A DNA stretch of 64,000 nucleotides, taken from assembly GCF_041381155.1 (NCBI RefSeq), contig NC_091134.1, positions 55,067,944-55,131,943 of the forward strand, written 5' to 3'. The DNA comes from Argopecten irradians. Its lineage: Eukaryota > Mollusca > Bivalvia > Pectinida > Pectinidae. This document shows positions 58,394 through 64,000 of the stretch, piece by piece (positions within the stretch are counted from its first letter, which is position 1; each line of letters starts with the position of its first letter). A program made the position numbers and the translations under genes. The notes under the pieces are model-generated. The model was not told the origin of the DNA. It saw nothing but the letters and a program-made list of their open reading frames with translations, and searched no databases.

Positions 58394-61300
58394 ATGGATA
58401 TCAATAAGGCAAAACGGAGATCAACTGCAAATGCCATTGGCTGTGAACTGAAACCATACAATATTGACACAATCATATTCCTCTACCATGGATGCGTTTC
58501 AGCCGAAAAACTGCAAAGAGACGGCTCAAAGTTGTTTCTTGAGTTGTCTTTAGACCAGAATTACGAACGAGTGATTGAGTGTTTAGCGAGGGCTGGTAGA
58601 AAAGATCTCGCTTCCAAATATAGCGAAGCCTGCTCAAATGACGGAGAAAATCTGTATTCAGGAGTAATGAAGGATATTGATGACCTTGGAAAGACGCGTC
58701 TTGATGAATTTAGGTAAATTGTACATTACAATAACAAGTCAATAGAGTTTAGATGATGGTTAGATTAATAAAATAGTCTTGTGATGTTAACTTATTGACA
58801 TTGTCAAACTATCCTCATCTTCAAACATCCGGTGTTTTTTACAGCTGAGAAAAAATAGCAATAAAATATTTTTTGTATTTATTGTTCTAAATTCTATATC
58901 CATGTTTTTAATGAAGATAACATAATTTACTTTTAGAAGCTGTCAACAAGTGTTTAGGTATGTTTGTCTGAAACATATATTGACTTCATACGAAAAAAAA
59001 TAATGGCTTGGATTATTTCTTCGAAGTTACACATATCGCTAAACTTCGATACTACATGTGTACTAAGAAACCTTCATGTAAACATGATTGCAGAGTCTTG
59101 TTAGTGTGTATAGCTAATGAACTGACAGACGAGGAGGACCTGATCATATTAAAGGACATAACACACGATGATGTTCCTAAGAGATCTCTAGAAAAAGCAA
59201 AGACGGTACTAGATTTCTTTAGTTTACTTATGGATGAGAAAATCCTACATCCTCATACACTAGACACAGCACTTTTGGATCCAATGGAACATCGTGGTAT
59301 AACGGCATGGAAAAAACACAATGGGAAAATATCAGGTAAGCATCTTATGCTTCGGATTCATACCACTGGGTACTTCGTTCAGTACGAGATTTTTTGAAAA
59401 TAAAATCCTATGATTTAATTATCTTGGAGGAAAATATGCGGCAGTTAAAATGTTGTATTTTTAAATCCTATACATGTCACACAACATAAACATTTATGTA
59501 AGTTATGATAACTGGTATAAAGGTATAATAGTGTTTTCTATACTATAGAGGATTCTGTGGTTAAAATAAGGGAAACAACAATGTTGGATTAAATGCGAAG
59601 TATGCGGTGTTATTGTTTTGTTTACCTTTGTAAAGGATTTAAAGAGAGGCTCGCCGTGAGTACAGCGGGAGAAAAGAAAGAGTCAAAAGTTAATGAAACT
59701 ACAGGTAACATCGTTTGGTTTATCATATATTCTTTGTTAAACAAATGATATATTGCAAAATTGCGGTAACGTCTTATCGATTTCAGCTTATTTAGAAGTT
59801 TCCTAATACGAGTTGTTGAATTATAAAACAATTTCACGGGATATTTGAATTCGTATTAGACCTCACGCATGAAATTTTCTGAAAATATGTACATGTATTA
59901 TGTGAAATCAAAGTGATGTTTAAGATGTCTACGTGAATGAGTGGGGTGTGTGCGTGAGTGGTTGGATGAGAGAAAGGGAGGAAAGAAAGGAAGGAGGGGA
60001 AGAGTGGAGAATAAATGAAAGAATGGGCAAATTAGGAAAAGGAATGTGAGCTAGGGTACTAGTGAGCGAATAATCGTGCAACCAATAAAGAATGCCATTT
60101 TGATAAGCCTAAGTATTTCTTAATGAATGATAATTCTTACCGTGTTGTTCGTAACTATTTGTTGCAGTTATTTCTGTTAATTCATGCCCTCGTTAACAGC
60201 CAAAGTGATGTAAGTATGCGCTGCGTAAACTGTTCCAGACGTTTTCAGAGAAATGACATCGACTGTGCTAAGTAACTAAAACAGTTAAACGTAGGCCCTC
60301 CAATTTCTATCTGAAGATAGGTGATCAGACACTATAGTTTGCAAATAGGGAAACCTGACATTACGTACATTATTCTCTACAGAAACTGGTCCTGAAGTAG
60401 CGGCAGAACAGACGAGCGTAAGCAACACAGACTCTTTAGGGGAAGTACAAGGTACATATAACCGAAAATAATTTAAATTACTTATTAGGAAGGATTAGTT
60501 AATTAATAATTATGATTTGTACTTGAGAAGAAATTACTTCTTTAATTAATCGATTTAAGTAATAACTTTGATATAAACTTGGTAGAACTTAACATGAGCA
60601 GTCACTTGAATTTACTTTAAGAACGTTTATTATTGTATAGAGTAGACACTATGGCTATGAGATGTTCACACAATAGATATTGGCCGAAATATTCTTCACT
60701 GATAGCAATCAATAACAATGATATCTTTTATAAAGTTAGCTACTAGTAATAACAATATGACTGACTAAATCGTTACCATCCCTAATTCCTTTTGTAATTG
60801 ATTTCCATGACCCTTATACTAATCTCAAAAACACCATTATAAAATATAACCAAATTTTTAAGCAAAATAGTTTGGTTTGCTTATTATGTTGATTTACCAA
60901 TTAAAAGTTTAATAGCCTAGTTTGAACTTATTGCATTGTAAGAAATGTAAAAATGGAATACGTTGGTCTTAAACATTTTGATAAAACTTACTTTTCAGAG
61001 ACCACACAGAAACTGCCCGAGGGAGATCAGTCTTCGGAGGAGGCTCAAGGTACGAACTACTTTATAAAATACTCTTCATGCCCCTCCACACATATCAAGA
61101 ACAACTCAACAAGTAAATAAAATTGAAATGGCCACCCTAAAAAGGGTGACATTTAAATTTATTGTTAATGATCCACCATGTGGATTAAAACAAGAAATAA
61201 CGGTTACCAATGCAAAATAAAAATCACTACAACTAAAGAATAAAATTTTATCAAAATTATGCTAGCCTAAGTGTGGTTGACCCAAAAACCGATATATAGC

Positions 61301-61879
61301 GAATATATACATTGTAGGTATATTTTTTCACTAAAATAAACATTTCTTATTTTCCTCACTTTTCAGAAACCCAAACGAAGGGAAAGGAAGTGGAACCAAA
61401 ACAGGCCAACGAACATCCGCAAAACCCAAACGAGGCACAAGGTTTGATTTTACCTTATTTTTGGCGTTTTTTTAGAGGAACTAATATCTCCTTTTCTGTT
61501 TACGGTATATATACATTTTATATCGAAGTGTGTGTGTCATTTATTCGAGATGGAGTGTCTTAACGTTAACGCGCTGTTTACTAAGAATCAGAGAGCTGGT
61601 AACACACATGCAGTTTTGTGTTTAATTGATTATTTAATTTTCTTTTAAGAAATTGTACCCAACTTGACGGGAAACGATCAGCCCCTGGAACAGGAAACTG
61701 AAGGTAATTTTTCGGATTTTTTAGTTACGTAGATTATGGCATCTCATCCTCGATGCACCAGGGATTACTATTACTGACGTTATATCTACCTCTGGATTAT
61801 CTTATAGTAAAATGGAAGCAGCAGGTAAGTTAATCATTTGATGTACATCAAAAGAATCGTATAACGGTACACTTTGGGC

Positions 61880-61954
<75 letters not shown>

Positions 61955-63560
61955 ATCTTCAAAGTAAATCTCTGCAGGCCGGTTATTGGCCAGTTTTTTT
62001 TTCTCCTGTCAGTAATAATAGTCCCTACAGTATCGAAGACGATGGCTTCCTGTCGTCAGCAGACGTTTTCAACTATGACTTTAGTTTCATCTTTTATACA
62101 TATTTTTTATCTATTCTACTAATTATAGCTGTTTTATTTTCCATATTTTGTTACCTTTTCGTCCACTTACTTATCTTTTATTTGTTGTAAAATAAGTTTT
62201 ATAATTATTAAAAGTAAGTTGCCTTTCCTTCCGTTGTATTTTTATGATATCGCTTGTTGTTGATATTGTATCAAAAATGGTAGTACATTTTTGCAGAACC
62301 AGCAGAACAATTAAATTTTAAATAGATGTTTCTGCTACAATATCTGAAATTCAGGTGCACAAGGTGGAGCAGAGGAAGACCCTTCGCAGACCAGTCGGAA
62401 GTGTGTGGAAAGACAGGATACCACACAAGGTGTATTGTTATAAGGATGTAGTTTTACTGGCATGTGAGGAAAAACGGCCTCATGTTGGCCGAGAAAAACA
62501 TCAATTGAAATAATACTCAAAGACGTACAACGCCAGCCTGCATGCTTATCATTGCTTAAAATATTTTGCTAAAGATTTCAATTTACTTTGGATTTTTTTT
62601 ATCATAGTTTGGTATATGGGAGGGTTGATGTTGCTGTTATTTTCGTCAAACTCATTTACAAATACAATGTATATTTCAAACGAAACATTATTTCATGTAA
62701 GCAAATTACATAACAAAGAAAATTATTATAACGGTTATTTTCGAAATCAGAAATATGTATTTATTTTGTAAACAAAAACAAATTCCACTATTTTCTGCTT
62801 ACATCGGTCGTCATATGACTTCATTGATATGACATTGATCTCACACTAAATAATCTTATCGTTCTCTTTTGGAATAGGAGCAGAGAATGAAGATTCCAAC
62901 AGTACTGGAGAGGACAAAGAGAGACAACAGCAAAAGCCAAGTAATTGATAACCGAAATATTATCAAGCAAATTTTATGCTTATAGCTGAACTTTTTTCTT
63001 AGATGTAGCTTTCACTAAGCATTTAATAATTGATCGATTAAGCTATAATTGTGAACTTTGTTTATCGTAGTTATTGTCTTATCAGAGACTAGACGGAATG
63101 CAACTGCCGCTGATCAGCCTCAAATTGACGAAGGAAGGAACCAAACCTCGATTCCAGATACAGGTTGTTATACAAGCACATTTTACCAAAATATGGGATC
63201 TTGTTATTTTATTGACACTTGTGTGCTTAGAACTAAAGCGAGTTTTCAAATCAAATTATATCTTTTTATACTAAGAGATAGTTTTCGTCTTCAGAATAAT
63301 TAATATTTTAGCAGTTACTACTTGATAATGATTGGAGCTATTTTAAAGATGACGCATAAGACAATTGAATTCCAACGAACTCCCTTTTGTCTCCTTCATA
63401 CATTTATTTTATATCAATGTTTATCATTATAGTTGTATATTTATAATACTGAATCGTTATTTTTCAGATTCAGGCGGTGCCAAACCTAAACGTCGCAGTA
63501 CACACAATCGAGTAGATAATGATGATTCAGGAGAATACAGAATGACCAGTATACCTAGGG
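58394..63560 (+). CDS. caspase-8-like gene 2, N-terminal part (window ends inside gene)
   Basis: Coding exons in one frame are 58394-58713, 59094-59335, 59636-59704, 60383-60451, 60999-61049, 61367-61441, 61650-61703, 62355-62429, 62878-62940, 63086-63163 and 63468-63560 (1189 nt, about 396 residues, continuing past the window). Exon 1 is 320 nt, exactly as in gene 1, and encodes DED1 with the same GRKDL motif. Exon 2 encodes DED2 (VCIANELTDEEDL). Exon 3 (GFKERLAVSTAGEKKE) matches linker exon 3 of gene 1. The next seven exons encode a hydrophilic linker rich in Glu and Gln. The last exon ends GEYRMTSIPRG, which in caspase-8 immediately precedes the p20 domain, so the protease should follow beyond 64000. 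It is a tandem paralogue of gene 1. The sense strand, phase and splice sites agree throughout. Confidence 0.85.
61738..62045. mobile_element. MITE, 'CCAGGGGTT' family, expanded by (TC)n
   Basis: CATCTCATCCTCGATGCACC, CTCTGGATTATCTTATAGTA, TTGATGTACATCAAAAG and the closing ACAGTATCGAAGAC match the family seen at 17205 and 32350. A long TC run sits in the middle. It lies in an intron of caspase gene 2. Confidence 0.75.
61881..61951. repeat. (TC)n microsatellite
   Basis: A pure TC dinucleotide tract of about 70 bp inside the MITE copy at 61738-62045. The Leu/Ser frame it opens is not a gene. Confidence 0.95.
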
Positions 63561-63603
63561 GTAGTATTCGTGTTGTTCTTGACTGGATGTTATTTTCCGG
63601 GAC

Positions 63604-63702
63604 GCGGCACCATAAAACTTTTTTCAGACAGATTGTTTTTACTCAAGTTTACACTTGAGTAAAAAATCTGCCTGAAAATAGTTTTATGTTGCCGGACCCG
63701 GG
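63604..63702. mobile_element. palindromic element, GGCACCATAAAAC family
   Basis: GGCACCATAAAACTTTTTTC on the left faces GAAAATAGTTTTATGTTGCC on the right. The centre TTTACTCAAGTTTACACTTG is itself palindromic. This is the same element as 18833-18925. It begins 43 bp after the last coding exon seen here. Confidence 0.85.
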
Positions 63703-64000
63703 AATCAGGATTGAAATAAAATCTGTTTGAAAAATGTGAGAAACGGCGTCACTGATTCACACTAAGAATGATGACGTCATATTTCACACCTTTTACGGTA
63801 TATTTAAAAATAATCATAACAAGAGGTGTATTCTACTTACAGACAACGGAAACATGACTACCGTTATACCAGTCATACATGCATGATTGAATAACGTTAT
63901 TGCCTTATTGTACATAAATGGTTCTTTTTACATAATTATATACTGCAACACAATAACAATATCACGTCAATCCTTACAACATTAATTCGTTTCTTATCAT
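63703..64000. other. intron of caspase gene 2 (to window end)
   Basis: No further exon is recognised before the window ends. The p20-encoding exons of gene 2 are expected downstream. Confidence 0.5.

Noticed and set aside
61874-62122. Leu/Ser-repeat open frame
   Set aside because: It is a translation of the (TC)n tract within a MITE.

Overview
This is animal nuclear DNA: intron-rich genes with GT-AG introns, AT-rich intergenic sequence, tRNA-derived SINEs, a non-LTR retroposon fossil and many short mobile elements. The repeat families (heads reading TTTAGCTCACCTG, tails reading GGGCCTCTTGTT, internal minisatellites) and the protein similarities point to a bivalve mollusc, perhaps a scallop. 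The species is inference. All exon limits were read by eye from splice sites, reading phase and family similarity.

Layout. (1) 246-1094: an intact single-exon CDIN1 (C15orf41-type PD-(D/E)XK nuclease). (2) 1.4-3.9 kb: a cluster of short hairpin-ended mobile elements. (3) 5.2-9.6 kb: about 124 copies of a 36-bp minisatellite. It is an amplification of the last codons and stop codon of the next gene. (4) 9.6-24.3 kb: two complete, divergent nine-exon sialate O-acetylesterase (SIAE) genes, 172 bp apart at their start codons and so probably sharing a promoter. The second gene also carries tandem copies of its own coding end (about 72 bp) after its stop, later split by a transposon. (5) 26-34 kb: no gene found; repeats and AT-rich sequence. 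(6) 34.2-52.9 kb: a 20-coding-exon caspase-8-like gene whose reading frame stays open through DED-DED-p20-linker-p20-p10, so it has two caspase large-subunit domains and duplicated linker exons. (7) 57.4-63.6 kb: the first eleven coding exons of a second, tandem caspase-8-like gene (DED-DED and a long linker of phase-1 microexons). Its protease part lies beyond the window.

The SIAE pair would act on O-acetylated sialic acids in the secretory or lysosomal route. The tandem DED-caspases belong to death-receptor or immune signalling. I see no functional link between the two groups. The most unusual signals are the independent amplification of the stop-codon end of both SIAE paralogues, and the exon-block duplication that built the double-p20 caspase.
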